Source: Solwaraspora sp. WMMA2065
GTDB lineage: Bacteria > Actinomycetota > Actinomycetes > Mycobacteriales > Micromonosporaceae
Assembly: GCF_030345075.1 (NCBI RefSeq)
Contig: NZ_CP128361.1
Location: forward strand, 3,100,001 to 3,164,000
Reading direction: 5' to 3'
DNA: 64,000 bases
In this document: positions 37,201 to 44,117 of the stretch, piece by piece
Layout of the letters: each line of letters starts with the position of its first letter
Position numbering within the stretch: position 1 is the stretch's first letter
The notes under the pieces: generated by a model
Databases searched by the model: none
What the model was told of the DNA's origin: nothing
The model's input: the letters and a program-made list of their open reading frames with translations, nothing else
Position numbers and translations under genes: made by a program

Positions 37201-37381
37201 CGCCGAGATCGGCATCGACGAGGACCTTTTCGACCTGGGCGGGCACTCGTTGACGATCACCCGGATCAGTAGCCGGATCCACCGTCGGCTCGGCGTCGAG
37301 GTGCCTCTGGACGCGTTCTTCGACACGCCGACGATCGCCGAGATCGCCAACCTGGTCCGCGAGGCCGGCGGCCGGTGCTGA
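34241..37381 (+). CDS. NRPS module C-A-T
   Basis: A 1046-residue single module. Condensation domain with HHLVFDG near residue 135. Adenylation domain from about 450, with LYTSGSTGRPKG near 612, VNGYGPTEATIY, TGDLCRWLPDGRLEFLGR and NGKLDRAAL. Carrier domain with GGHSLTIT, Ser near 1003. There is no thioesterase or epimerase. The pocket residues read D-I-V-Q-V-G-G-I-Y-K, nearest to glycine-type codes (D-I-L-Q-L-G-L-I-W-K) but not identical. The N-terminal condensation domain means it extends a chain handed over by another carrier. The GTG start has AGGAGGATCCC just before it. The TGA overlaps an upstream frame of the next gene; the carrier protein starts 45 bp later. Confidence 0.92.
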   Translation: MGTAEATYAQHAVWFTEQAGVAGTAYHMALGVWFAAGLDQAALATACAAVVDRHPVLATRVDDSDGVPRLAPAADRPTLQHQALQRLTPSAGGADADRLIAAEIARRHDLRTGPLARFSLIPAADGDRHLLLITAHHLVFDGTSKDVLVRDLAAAYGAARAGRPVELPAAPTDGYAARAGTERDRVAAESAAAAEHWATRWSGPGGLVLPGLTRVPTGAEPGDAVPVVLAPGLVAGLDQARRKLGITRFELLLAAVHALLHRYGNQQVPVGVGVSTRTADDADEIGLFVNELPVTVPVPDDAGFRDLAHAVRDETRALNRFRAVPLAHVATGLRPAPALTPVSIGYRRRAPGPVFDAVPTTVDWAMFSGAARDALHIQVVDGPAPDSDQEHLEINLQFSPTAVPTAAVARVGDHLRTLLAAVATDPEQPIADLPVLPPAESELVCRGWNATGRDYPADTTVPLLFAAAVRRTPDAVAVVDGGRTLSYADLDAASARLAGLLRARGVGAGSLVAVLLDRSWQAVVALLAVLRSRAAYLPVDPNYPPARQAMILDDAAPALVLTTSGTAAALPAGPPVLALDQLDLTTADPETGAPGAADPWTADLPDPDELAYVLYTSGSTGRPKGVRVPHGALANLLLGMRDMFDSGPADRWLNLTSPSFDISGVEVYLPLTTGGQVVVASGVSALDGAGVLRLMRETGVTHVQATPSGWRVLLEAGLDDQVVAVTGGEALAVPLARQLRSRVARLVNGYGPTEATIYATMAEIPPQPDEVTIGRPVPNTTAYLLDAERRPVPIGVPGELYLGGRGVADGYLNRPELTAERFVPDPYATDAGRRLYRTGDLCRWLPDGRLEFLGRADDQVKIRGHRVELGEITGRLLEHPALAEAAVLLNGTDEASPRLVAYLAPRGAAPTVAELRRHLTETLPTAMVPTDWVLLDRLPVSPNGKLDRAALPAPTTGGTDPVGAPDPAEADPVLDAIRSIWQDVLQIAEIGIDEDLFDLGGHSLTITRISSRIHRRLGVEVPLDAFFDTPTIAEIANLVREAGGRC

Positions 37382-37425
37382 CCGGGCGGACGACGCCGAA
37401 CAAGGTGGAGACGAAGGAGGATTCG

Positions 37426-37707
37426 GTGGACACGACGACGCTGCGGCAGCGGGTGATGGAGCTGGTCGACGAGGCGACCGGCGGCACGGTGCCGATCGAC
37501 CAGCTGACCGGCGGCGGATCGCTGATCGCGCTGGGAGTCGACTCGCTTGGCCTGCTCCGTCTGGTCGACGCCGTCGAGGCCGAGTTCGGCGTCGAGGTGG
37601 AGTTCGACGGCTCCGGCCAGCGGATGGACACTCTGGACGACCTGGTGGCCGCAATCGTCGACGCCCGCGACGAGGCGGAGCCGGACCGGGTCGCCACCAC
37701 CGGGTGA
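37426..37707 (+). CDS. Free-standing acyl/peptidyl carrier protein
   Basis: A 93-residue carrier protein. GVDSLGLLRLV carries the serine (residue 40) that takes the phosphopantetheine arm, inside a four-helix pattern. The GTG start has GGAGG 5 bases upstream; the frame is open further back inside the NRPS end, which is not credible. It ends the plus-strand NRPS operon (condensing NRPS-MFS, ligase, NRPS, carrier) and could carry the acyl group activated by the adjacent ligase. A 116-bp gap then leads to the IS element. Confidence 0.85.
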   Translation: MDTTTLRQRVMELVDEATGGTVPIDQLTGGGSLIALGVDSLGLLRLVDAVEAEFGVEVEFDGSGQRMDTLDDLVAAIVDARDEAEPDRVATTG

Positions 37708-37798
37708 CGAATCGGTCATTACCCGCCAAGGCGCCGGCTTCGATGCCTGTCCGACACGGCGTCACTGTCCGTCGGTGCCGGGTGAGCCGGTCGCTCGA

Positions 37799-38785
37799 CT
37801 AGACGAGTTGTTCCGAAGTCCCGTCAGTGGTCGTAGGCGATCAGGGACCGGGTGACGGGTGCGCCGGTCTTGTTGTTGTGCCAGATCGCGGCGGCCATCG
37901 CGAGGAGTCGCTGGGCCACCCGTACGGCGACGCCGACGAAGGTCCGCCCACCGTGTTCCTCAAGATCAAGCTGGCCCTTGAGGGTGTCGTTGACCGACTC
38001 GATCAGCTGCCGGACCTTCTTGAGCATCGGTTCGCCGTAGCGGGCCTTCTCCCGCTTGCGTGACGGGCGTAGCAGGGTGATGCCCTGGTCGGCGAGTTCC
38101 CGCTCGAGTGGTCCGGACGCGAAGCCCTTGTCGCTGATCAACAGGATGCCGTCGTGTTCGGCGACGACACCGGCCTCGACCTCCAGCATCGCGGCGAGGA
38201 CCTCCCGCTCGCCGATCTTCGGGTTCGCCAGGGCCCACAGGATCGGCATCCCGGTCGGGGTGCAGACCAGGTACAGGCGCAGTCCCCAGAAGAACCGGGA
38301 GTGGGAGGCGCAGTAGCCGTATCCGGCCCAGCCGGCCAGGTCCGAACGTTGCACGGTGGGGCGGGACATGCCGCACGGCACCGGGGTGGAGTCGACGATC
38401 CAGTGGTTGTCGAACCAGAAGTCGCTGTCGCGGGCCAGGTTCCGGATCGTCTTCTTGATCAGCGGGAGGGCGGCGCGGAGCCGTTTGTTGTAGCCGGGCC
38501 GCTGCGGTAGGTAGGGGAACATGCCGGCCAGGTGGACCCGGGCGTAGCGGATCCAGCGGGCTTCGGAACGGGCGCCGAGCAGGACCTGCGCCACGGCCAG
38601 GCAGACCAGTTCGGAGTCGGTCAGCAGTGGTGGTCTGCCGCGCCACCGGGGCGTGCGGATGCTGTCGTCGATCTTCACGTACAGTGCGGTCAAGAGGGTG
38701 TCCAGGTCTTGCGTCACAACATGATCTTGGATGCCCTCTCCTCATGCCCGGACATCGACCCCTGACTTCGGAACTACTCGTCTAG
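37799..38785. mobile_element. IS982-type insertion sequence
   Basis: A 987-bp element delimited by 22-bp terminal inverted repeats at 37799-37820 and 38764-38785. The core reads AGACGAGT(T/A)GTTCCGAAGT with one mismatch between ends. One transposase gene fills the inside. No target duplication is visible next to the ends, so the insertion is either old or flanked by later change. It splits the NRPS operon on the left from the regulator/lipid genes on the right. Confidence 0.85.
37824..38717 (-). CDS. IS982-family transposase
   Basis: A 297-residue DDE transposase. The N-terminal region LDTLLTALYVKIDD and the core IVDSTPVPCG (first Asp) and LLISDKGFAS (second Asp), then the C-terminal Glu region around QLIESVNDTLKGQLDLEEHGG, fit the IS982 group. 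It appears full length and intact, so the element may still be active. It is transcribed opposite to the NRPS genes. ATG start near the right terminal repeat. Assignment to IS982 is by recalled resemblance; IS5-group membership is the main alternative. Confidence 0.85.
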   Translation of the reverse strand: MTQDLDTLLTALYVKIDDSIRTPRWRGRPPLLTDSELVCLAVAQVLLGARSEARWIRYARVHLAGMFPYLPQRPGYNKRLRAALPLIKKTIRNLARDSDFWFDNHWIVDSTPVPCGMSRPTVQRSDLAGWAGYGYCASHSRFFWGLRLYLVCTPTGMPILWALANPKIGEREVLAAMLEVEAGVVAEHDGILLISDKGFASGPLERELADQGITLLRPSRKREKARYGEPMLKKVRQLIESVNDTLKGQLDLEEHGGRTFVGVAVRVAQRLLAMAAAIWHNNKTGAPVTRSLIAYDH

Positions 38786-39034
38786 GAGCAGCGGGAACGT
38801 CGCGCAGGTCGAGCCGGCAGCAGCGCTCATCGGGACGCCCTGTCCCGTCGACCGGGCGGGTGACGCCCCGGGCCGCGATCGCGCCGGTGGATAGGGGTTG
38901 ACGTCGGGACCGCAGACCTCGTACCTCAGGTGCCGGATCCGACGCGGCCGGCCCGGTTGCCCGGACCGACCGCAACGCTGGCCCGGGCCAACCGTGCGCG
39001 GGTCACCAGTGGGTCCCCGCCCGACCGAGCCCGG

Positions 39035-39457
39035 TCAGGACTGCTTGCGCAGCCCGATAATCTGCAGAACGGCAAACAGGCCGACGACCGCTGCCTGCAT
39101 GACGATCCAGACGCGGGCGATGGTGGAGGGATCACCGAGCCCGGCAGCCGCCACCACCAGACTTGCCAACACCCAAATCACATTGACGAACACCACCATA
39201 CCTGCGGCGCTGGCGCTGATCACCGAACGGGTCCCGACGATCCACACGCCGACACCGAATACCAGCAGGAAGACCCCGATTCCCCGCAGGAATCCGGTGG
39301 ACAGGTCGAAAAGATCACTGAGCATGCTGGCCGCCACGAGGTACGCCAGTCCATTCAGACTGGTAACCACGGCATCCAGCTTCAACGCGAGTCGGAGGAA
39401 CTTGTCGGATGTGCCGTCTGCAACGGAGCCGCGTGCCGCGGCGGCAGGAGTAGTCAT
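39035..39457 (-). CDS. Small four-helix membrane protein
   Basis: A 140-residue protein with four hydrophobic segments (about 30-50, 58-78, 85-108, 112-132) and a short polar N terminus rich in Ala. No enzyme motif is seen. ATG 39457 is taken as start (AAGG 8 bases upstream); the frame runs 7 codons further. A palindrome TTACCT-ATG-AGATAA (39494-39508) lies 37 bp upstream. The neighbouring regulator gene has the same kind of site at nearly the same distance, so the two are likely co-regulated. Function unknown. Confidence 0.75.
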   Translation of the reverse strand: MTTPAAAARGSVADGTSDKFLRLALKLDAVVTSLNGLAYLVAASMLSDLFDLSTGFLRGIGVFLLVFGVGVWIVGTRSVISASAAGMVVFVNVIWVLASLVVAAAGLGDPSTIARVWIVMQAAVVGLFAVLQIIGLRKQS

Positions 39458-39493
39458 GGGACGACCTTGCCAGCCCATTGGTCGCGCTGTCGA

Positions 39494-39508
39494 TTACCTA
39501 TGAGATAA
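39494..39508. promoter_or_regulatory. Palindromic operator-like site, copy 1 (membrane protein gene)
   Basis: TTACCTATGAGATAA matches the pattern TTACCT-N3-AGGTAA with one change. It lies 37-51 bp upstream of the membrane-protein start at 39457. Confidence 0.7.
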
Positions 39509-39522
39509 GCAAATACCGAATA

Positions 39523-40335
39523 TCAGCCGGTCGATAGCGCGAAACCGGGTAGGCCCCGCAACTCGCGCGCGGTGGCCTCGTCAGCCGGGTAGAACGATTC
39601 GATCGACAGTTCCGCGACCGTTATGTCCAGTGGAGTGCCGAACGTCGCGACTGTCGTGAACATACTCAGCACGCCCCCGCCCCGCCGGACCCGTAGCGGG
39701 ACGACGATGCTGTCGACCAGGGTCAGCTCCACGTCGCCGGAATCGTCGCCCGGGTAGCCGGACAGCTCCTCCTGCAGCTCGGCCAGCACCGGGTCGCCAC
39801 TGGCCTCCACCTGCCGACGCAACCGGTGGAGCAGGTGGGCCCGCCACTCCCCAAGGTTGACGATGTGTGGTGCCAGCCCTTCCGGGTGCAGGCTTGCCCG
39901 CAGAACGTTCGCCGGTGGGGCGAGCAGTGACGGCGAAACGAGATCGGTCAGCACGCCGAGGCTGGTGTTCGCTTCAACGAGATTCCAACCCCGGTCCACG
40001 ACGACCGCTGGATAGGGCTCGTGGCCGGTCAGTACCTGGCGGACCGCAGCCCGGATCAGCGACATCGACGGCTCGTCCAACGGCGTCTCCGAGTACACCG
40101 GCGCGTAGCCGGCCGCCATCAGCAGTCGGTTGCGCTCGCGCAACGACAGGTCGAGCTGGTCTGCGAGTTGGAGCACCATCTCCCGGCTTGGGGCCGACCT
40201 GCCGGTCTCCAGGAAGCTGAGATGGCGGGTGGAGATGTTTGCCCTGATGGCGAGTTCGAGCTGGCTGAGCCGCCGGCGCCGCCGCCAGTCCCGCAACAGC
40301 TCACCAGCAGCCGACCTGGTCATGGTGATGGACAT
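39523..40335 (-). CDS. XRE-family regulator with MmyB-type ligand domain
   Basis: About 270 residues. An N-terminal Cro/C1 helix-turn-helix is seen in LLRDWRRRRRLSQLELAIRANISTRHLSFLETGRS. A long C-terminal domain of the MmyB-like ligand-binding type follows (VVVDRGWNLVEANTSL, NLGEWRAHLLHRLRRQ, and the C-terminal FYPADEATARELR). Such regulators bind small acyl or aromatic ligands and often control nearby lipid or oxidoreductase genes. The start is not settled: ATG 40335 is used, and GTG 40353 or ATG 40323 are possible; none has a good Shine-Dalgarno sequence. A palindrome at 40371-40385 sits just upstream. This is the only recognised regulator inside the natural-product region. Confidence 0.85.
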   Translation of the reverse strand: MSITMTRSAAGELLRDWRRRRRLSQLELAIRANISTRHLSFLETGRSAPSREMVLQLADQLDLSLRERNRLLMAAGYAPVYSETPLDEPSMSLIRAAVRQVLTGHEPYPAVVVDRGWNLVEANTSLGVLTDLVSPSLLAPPANVLRASLHPEGLAPHIVNLGEWRAHLLHRLRRQVEASGDPVLAELQEELSGYPGDDSGDVELTLVDSIVVPLRVRRGGGVLSMFTTVATFGTPLDITVAELSIESFYPADEATARELRGLPGFALSTG

Positions 40336-40370
40336 CAGCTCATTGTGCACCACCGACTACATCGCGTCGA

Positions 40371-40385
40371 TTACCTAGCAGGTAA
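40371..40385. promoter_or_regulatory. Palindromic operator-like site, copy 2 (regulator gene)
   Basis: TTACCTAGCAGGTAA is a perfect inverted repeat (6-base arms, 3-base centre). It lies 36 bp upstream of the regulator start and includes the TAA stop of the MaoC gene, so the operator is embedded in the upstream gene's end. This is the best copy of the three and suggests autoregulation. Confidence 0.75.
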
Positions 40386-40871
40386 GGTCTTTCGAACAGG
40401 CTGGCGGTCGCCAGCACCGTACAGGTAGGTGACGCTGGTCCGCAGCACGACCGTCGGGGTCGCGCCGTCCCTGGTCTCCAGCTGTACGCCGAAGACCGAC
40501 TCCCAGTACCCCCGCGGGCGTGCCCGCGCCGACCGCAACTCGATCTGGGCACGCAGGCACGCCCCGACGCCCACTGCGGCGCCGAGCCGAATCCCGTCCA
40601 CGCCCTTGTTCAGGACATGGTCCACCCCGTCCACGGTGATCACCTCGTCGATCATCGCAGGAATGAGTGCCACCACCAGAAAACCGTGCGCCACCGGGCG
40701 GCCGAATGGCCCGGCCCCGGCCCGGCCCGGGTCGACGTGGATCCACTGCCGGTCACCAGTGATGCGCGCGAAGTCGTCGATCAGCTCTTGGTCGATCCGC
40801 TTCCAGTCGCTGGTGCCGAGGTCGGCTCCCACCAGTGCAGGCAGATTGGCAGGACAGGCCAGCCGATGCAT
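40371..40871 (-). CDS. MaoC-type (hotdog) dehydratase
   Basis: A 166-residue single hotdog domain of the R-specific enoyl-hydratase/MaoC type. QELIDDFARITGDRQWIHVDPGRA followed by FGRPVAHGFLVVALIP contains the hydratase Asp/His dyad (D and H in GDRQWIHVD, then AHGF). It would dehydrate 3-hydroxyacyl-CoA or -ACP. The ATG overlaps the TGA of the enoyl reductase gene by one base (TGATG). Together they supply the last two reductive steps of a fatty-acid elongation cycle. The TAA stop forms one arm of the regulator palindrome. Confidence 0.88.
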   Translation of the reverse strand: MHRLACPANLPALVGADLGTSDWKRIDQELIDDFARITGDRQWIHVDPGRAGAGPFGRPVAHGFLVVALIPAMIDEVITVDGVDHVLNKGVDGIRLGAAVGVGACLRAQIELRSARARPRGYWESVFGVQLETRDGATPTVVLRTSVTYLYGAGDRQPVRKTLPAR

Positions 40872-41695
40872 CAGCGCACCTCGGCGGCGTCGCGCCTCCC
40901 GCTGGTGGCGGCGGCCGTCGGTACCGAAGCCGCGCCCATCGCATGCACCCCGCCGTCGGCGTGGATCACCTCGCCGGTCACCGCAGGCAGCCAGTCCGAC
41001 CAGAGTGCGCAGATCACCCGGCCGACCGGCAGGGCGTCATTCACGTCCCAGGGCAACGGCGACCGGTCCCAGGCCGTCTGCAGCGTCCCGAACGAGGCGA
41101 TCGCCGTGGCCGCGACGGTCCGCAGCGGGCCGGAGGCCACCAGGTTCACCCGGGTGCCCTGCGGCCCCAGCGCGTGGGCCAGATACCGACAGCAGCTCTC
41201 CAGGCCGGCCTTCGCCACCCCCATCCAGTCGTAGCCGGGCCAGGCCTGGCGGGCGTCGAAGTCGAGACCGACGACCGATCCGCCACCGGCCTTCGCCAAC
41301 AACGGAGCGCACGCTCGAACGATCGCCGCGAAGGAGTAGGTGGAGACCTCGATCGCCCGCGCCACGTCAGGCCACGGCGTGTGCAGGAAGTTGCCGTCCA
41401 ACGCCGACGGCGGCGCGAAAGCGGCGGCGTGCAGGAGGCCGTCCAACCGTCCCCATCGTGACTGCAAATCGGCTGCCGCAGCCACCAGGTGATCGGGATC
41501 AGTGAGGTCGAGCTCCAGCACCGGACATGGTCGTGGCAGTCTCTCTGCCACGACCATGGTAATCGACAGCCCTCGCCCGAATCCCGTGAGGACGATTTCC
41601 GCGCCCTGCTCCTGCGCCAGTCGGGCGGCGGCGAATGCTATCGATCGGTCGGTGAGCACGCCGGTGACCAGGATCTTCCTGCCAGCCAATAGCAT
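40871..41695 (-). CDS. Enoyl-ACP reductase, FabI/InhA-like
   Basis: A 274-residue short-chain-dehydrogenase of the enoyl-reductase class. N-terminal NAD(H) site ILVTGVLTDRSIAFAAARLA, and the catalytic Tyr-x6-Lys in YDWMGVAKAGLES, which is the enoyl-reductase spacing seen in InhA rather than the Tyr-x3-Lys of ordinary SDRs. NLVASGPLRTVAATAI is the substrate-loop region. It reduces 2-enoyl-ACP. ATG 41695 is preferred (GGGAG 5 bases upstream); the frame is open to 41872 without support. It is the first gene of a two-gene operon with MaoC. As an extra FabI within a natural-product cluster it could serve the pathway or act as a resistant target copy. Confidence 0.9.
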   Translation of the reverse strand: MLLAGRKILVTGVLTDRSIAFAAARLAQEQGAEIVLTGFGRGLSITMVVAERLPRPCPVLELDLTDPDHLVAAAADLQSRWGRLDGLLHAAAFAPPSALDGNFLHTPWPDVARAIEVSTYSFAAIVRACAPLLAKAGGGSVVGLDFDARQAWPGYDWMGVAKAGLESCCRYLAHALGPQGTRVNLVASGPLRTVAATAIASFGTLQTAWDRSPLPWDVNDALPVGRVICALWSDWLPAVTGEVIHADGGVHAMGAASVPTAAATSGRRDAAEVR

Positions 41696-41823
41696 CGTAT
41701 CTCCCATCGTCGTCGAGGGTGAAGGCCGGCGTCGCGGCCTTTCCGCTTTCCTGTCGTCTTCATTGTCCGACAGCCAGCTGACGAGACATTGACAGAGCAC
41801 TGATCCGGCCATCTCAGCCCTCA

Positions 41824-41838
41824 TTACCCACCAGGTAA
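41824..41838. promoter_or_regulatory. Palindromic operator-like site, copy 3 (FabI / SnoaL divergent region)
   Basis: TTACCCACCAGGTAA has perfect 5-base inner arms and one deviation from TTACCT-N3-AGGTAA. It lies in the 232-bp gap between the divergent enoyl reductase and SnoaL-like genes, about 130 bp from the first and 90 bp from the second. Confidence 0.68.
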
Positions 41839-41927
41839 TCGACGGGCCGACCGCAGCGTGCCATATTTTCATCGACTGTCGACCCCAGCAGCTTGGCTGC
41901 CTCTACCGAAACGGAGCTAGGCGTTTC

Positions 41928-42293
41928 ATGAGTGAAGTCACCAAGATCGTCGAACGGTACCTCGAGATCTGGAACGAGCCGGACGCACAGGCGCGCACGC
42001 AGCAGATTCGCGATCTCTGCCAGGAGAGCATCGTCTTCACCGACCCGATGGCGGACGTAAGCGGACACGAGGCGTTCAACGCACTCATCGGCGCGGTGCA
42101 ACAGCAGTTCCCCGGGATGGTGTTCACGCTCGCCGGCGCCGTCGACGCCCACCACGACCTGGCCCGCTTCACCTGGGGGCTAGCGCCGGCGGGAGCGGAC
42201 GAGCCCTTGGCGATCGGGTTCGACGTGATCAAGGTCGGTTCGGACGGCCGGCTCGCAACGATCTACGGGTTCCTGGACAAACTTCCCGGCTGA
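41928..42293 (+). CDS. SnoaL-like (nuclear transport factor 2 fold) protein
   Basis: A 121-residue cone-fold protein. The N-terminal helix VTKIVERYLEIWNEPD, then FTDPMADVSGHEAFNALI and TWGLAPAGADEPLAIGFDVIKV fit the SnoaL-like family, which includes cyclases, isomerases and many uncharacterised proteins. No catalytic residue can be assigned. GGAG lies about 11 bases before the ATG. It is transcribed divergently from the enoyl reductase under a shared palindromic site. A strong terminator follows at 42348-42397. Confidence 0.75.
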   Translation: MSEVTKIVERYLEIWNEPDAQARTQQIRDLCQESIVFTDPMADVSGHEAFNALIGAVQQQFPGMVFTLAGAVDAHHDLARFTWGLAPAGADEPLAIGFDVIKVGSDGRLATIYGFLDKLPG

Positions 42294-42612
42294 CCGGCCC
42301 CTTCCCCACGGATGGCCTGGCCATCCGGCCTTCGGGCTCCTTGTCCGGCGGCGATCTGGCCAAGGCTCACACCAATGGGCCTTGGCCAGATCGCCGCTGC
42401 CCTGAGGCCGCAACCCGTCGCGGGGTGGCGGCCGAACCGTTCTGCTCGCCGTCCGGGCAGCGCGCCCGTACCACGGCGACCCCTCCTGTCGCGCCGGGCG
42501 ACCCTGGCCACCGCCGGCAACCTGCCGCCCGCTGCCGGCGACGTGACGGTTCGGCTGACTGGCTTCGTGCCGGCCCACCGGTGAGCGGGCGGCCTGACGG
42601 CTGGAGCTCCCC
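42294..42612. other. 319-bp gene-free stretch between SnoaL-like and MFS genes
   Basis: It contains a small perfect palindrome (42310-42326, GGATGGC/GCCATCC) and the strong hairpin at 42348-42397. The remaining 215 bp must contain the promoter of the MFS gene, but no clear -35/-10 pair or operator copy was found. Confidence 0.6.
42348..42397. terminator. 19-bp perfect hairpin downstream of the SnoaL-like gene
   Basis: Arms at 42348-42366 and 42379-42397 are fully complementary around a 12-base loop. It isolates the SnoaL-like gene from the MFS exporter gene, so the latter must have its own promoter. Confidence 0.8.
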
Positions 42613-44028
42613 TTGACGCACTCCACCACCATGTCCGAGCCGGCGTACAGTTCGTCGATCGGCACCCGGCTCGACCGGATGCCGATCACCGGCGCGCACC
42701 GTACGCTCACCCTGCTGATCGGTCTCGGGCTGTTCTTCGACTACTTCGACAGCAACCTGTCGGGCACGGTGTCCAAGGTCCTACAGGTCGAGTTCGGTGT
42801 CGACGGCAACGCCCTCAAGCTCTTTCTGGCGTCCGGATTCATCGGCCAGTTCTTCGGATCGATACTGCTCGGCCGATTGTCCGACATCATTGGACGCCGT
42901 CGGGCGTTCATGCTCAACCTCGCCGTCTACAGCGTCTTCACCCTGCTCGGTGCATTCTCGCCGAACGTCGCCTGGCTGATCGTTACCCGTTTCATCGCCG
43001 GTGTGGGGATCGGCGCAGAGCAGACACTGGCAGACTGTTACCTGGCGGAGGTACTGCCCGCCCGCCGCCGCGGACGCTTCATCGGCTGGGCCTACTGCAT
43101 CGCCTTCTGCGGCGTTCCTGCCGTCGGGTTCACCGCGCTCTGGCTCGCACCGCGGACGATCCTGGGACTCGCTGGCTGGCGTTGGGTGTTCATCATCGGC
43201 GCGCTCGGCACCGCGCTCATCTGGATCCTGCGGCGCAGGCTGGTCGAATCCCCACGCTGGCTGGCCGAACAGGGCCGGACCGCCGAAGCCGAGGCAATCG
43301 TCAGCGGGCTCGAACGGCAGGCCGGAATCCAGCAGCCACCGGCCGGCACGACACCGAGCATGCTCGGACGCCCCCGCCCCCGCCCCCGCCCCCGCCCCGG
43401 CTACCGCGAGCTATTCGGGCCGCTGTACTGGCGCCGCACCGTCATGCTCTGGACGTTCTGCCTGCTTTCGGTGACGGCATACTACGGATTCGGCACGTTG
43501 GCACCACAGGTGCTCGCGGTCAAGGGATTCGACATCGTCGCCGGGCTCGGCTACACCGCGATGTCCTTCCTCGGCTATCCGATCGGTTCCCTACTGTCCG
43601 TGCCCATTCTCGACCGCGTCGAGCGACGGACGCTGATTTGTGTGTCGGCCACGCTGATGGCGGCGAGCGGCATCGGCTTCGGCCTGGCCGGCAACGCCGT
43701 CGCCATCGTCGCCTTCGGCTTCAGCTACACGTTGCTGAGCAACGTGTTCTCCACCGCGTCGCACGTCTATCTGTCCGAACAGTACCCCACCGCGTTCCGA
43801 ACGACTGCGGCCGGCGCGGCCTACTCGCTGTCGCGGCTCAGCGCCGCTCTGCTGCCCTTCGTTCTACTACCGATCCTTACCAACGCCGGCGCCGGTTGGT
43901 TGTTCACCGTCATCGCCGGTTGCGTGGTCGTCATGATCGTCGCGGTCCTGCGGCTCGGCGACCGCACCACCGGGACGTCGGTCGACCTACCAGTGCAGGT
44001 GGAACAGGCCGGCTACCGCAGGAACTGA
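42613..44028 (+). CDS. MFS transporter (sugar/aromatic-acid-transporter-like)
   Basis: A 471-residue permease with 12 predicted helices. GLFFDYFDSNLSGTVS in helix 1 and RLSDIIGRRR between helices 2 and 3 fit the metabolite:H+ symporter/sugar-porter branch of MFS. A central cytoplasmic loop carries five Arg-Pro dipeptides encoded by a hexanucleotide repeat (43369-43398). ESPRWLAEQGR in the loop before it is typical of the family. The annotated start is TTG 42613 with GGAG upstream; ATG 42631 is an alternative. It probably exports a cluster product or imports a precursor. It has a bidirectional terminator downstream. Confidence 0.88.
   Translation: MTHSTTMSEPAYSSSIGTRLDRMPITGAHRTLTLLIGLGLFFDYFDSNLSGTVSKVLQVEFGVDGNALKLFLASGFIGQFFGSILLGRLSDIIGRRRAFMLNLAVYSVFTLLGAFSPNVAWLIVTRFIAGVGIGAEQTLADCYLAEVLPARRRGRFIGWAYCIAFCGVPAVGFTALWLAPRTILGLAGWRWVFIIGALGTALIWILRRRLVESPRWLAEQGRTAEAEAIVSGLERQAGIQQPPAGTTPSMLGRPRPRPRPRPGYRELFGPLYWRRTVMLWTFCLLSVTAYYGFGTLAPQVLAVKGFDIVAGLGYTAMSFLGYPIGSLLSVPILDRVERRTLICVSATLMAASGIGFGLAGNAVAIVAFGFSYTLLSNVFSTASHVYLSEQYPTAFRTTAAGAAYSLSRLSAALLPFVLLPILTNAGAGWLFTVIAGCVVVMIVAVLRLGDRTTGTSVDLPVQVEQAGYRRN
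43369..43398 (+). repeat. Hexanucleotide repeat (CGCCCC x5) inside the MFS gene
   Basis: Five perfect CGCCCC units in frame encode alternating Arg-Pro in the central cytoplasmic loop. Gain or loss of a unit would change loop length by two residues without frameshift. Confidence 0.85.
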
Positions 44029-44041
44029 CCCCGCACGCAAT

Positions 44042-44081
44042 CGGGGTGTCCGCAAACCGTGGACGGTTCGCGGACACCCCG
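44042..44081. terminator. Bidirectional terminator hairpin between MFS and thioesterase genes
   Basis: 18-bp arms (44042-44059 and 44064-44081) with one mismatch and a 4-base loop stand in the 89-bp gap between the convergent MFS and PaaI-like genes. Confidence 0.8.
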
Positions 44082-44117
44082 GTGGAGCTACCGTCTGTGT
44101 CGAACGGCGTGAGCGCG

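Noticed and set aside
37780-38800. Target-site duplication around the IS982 element.
   Set aside because: The flanking 9 bases on each side (37790-37798 and 38786-38794) do not match, so no duplication is claimed.
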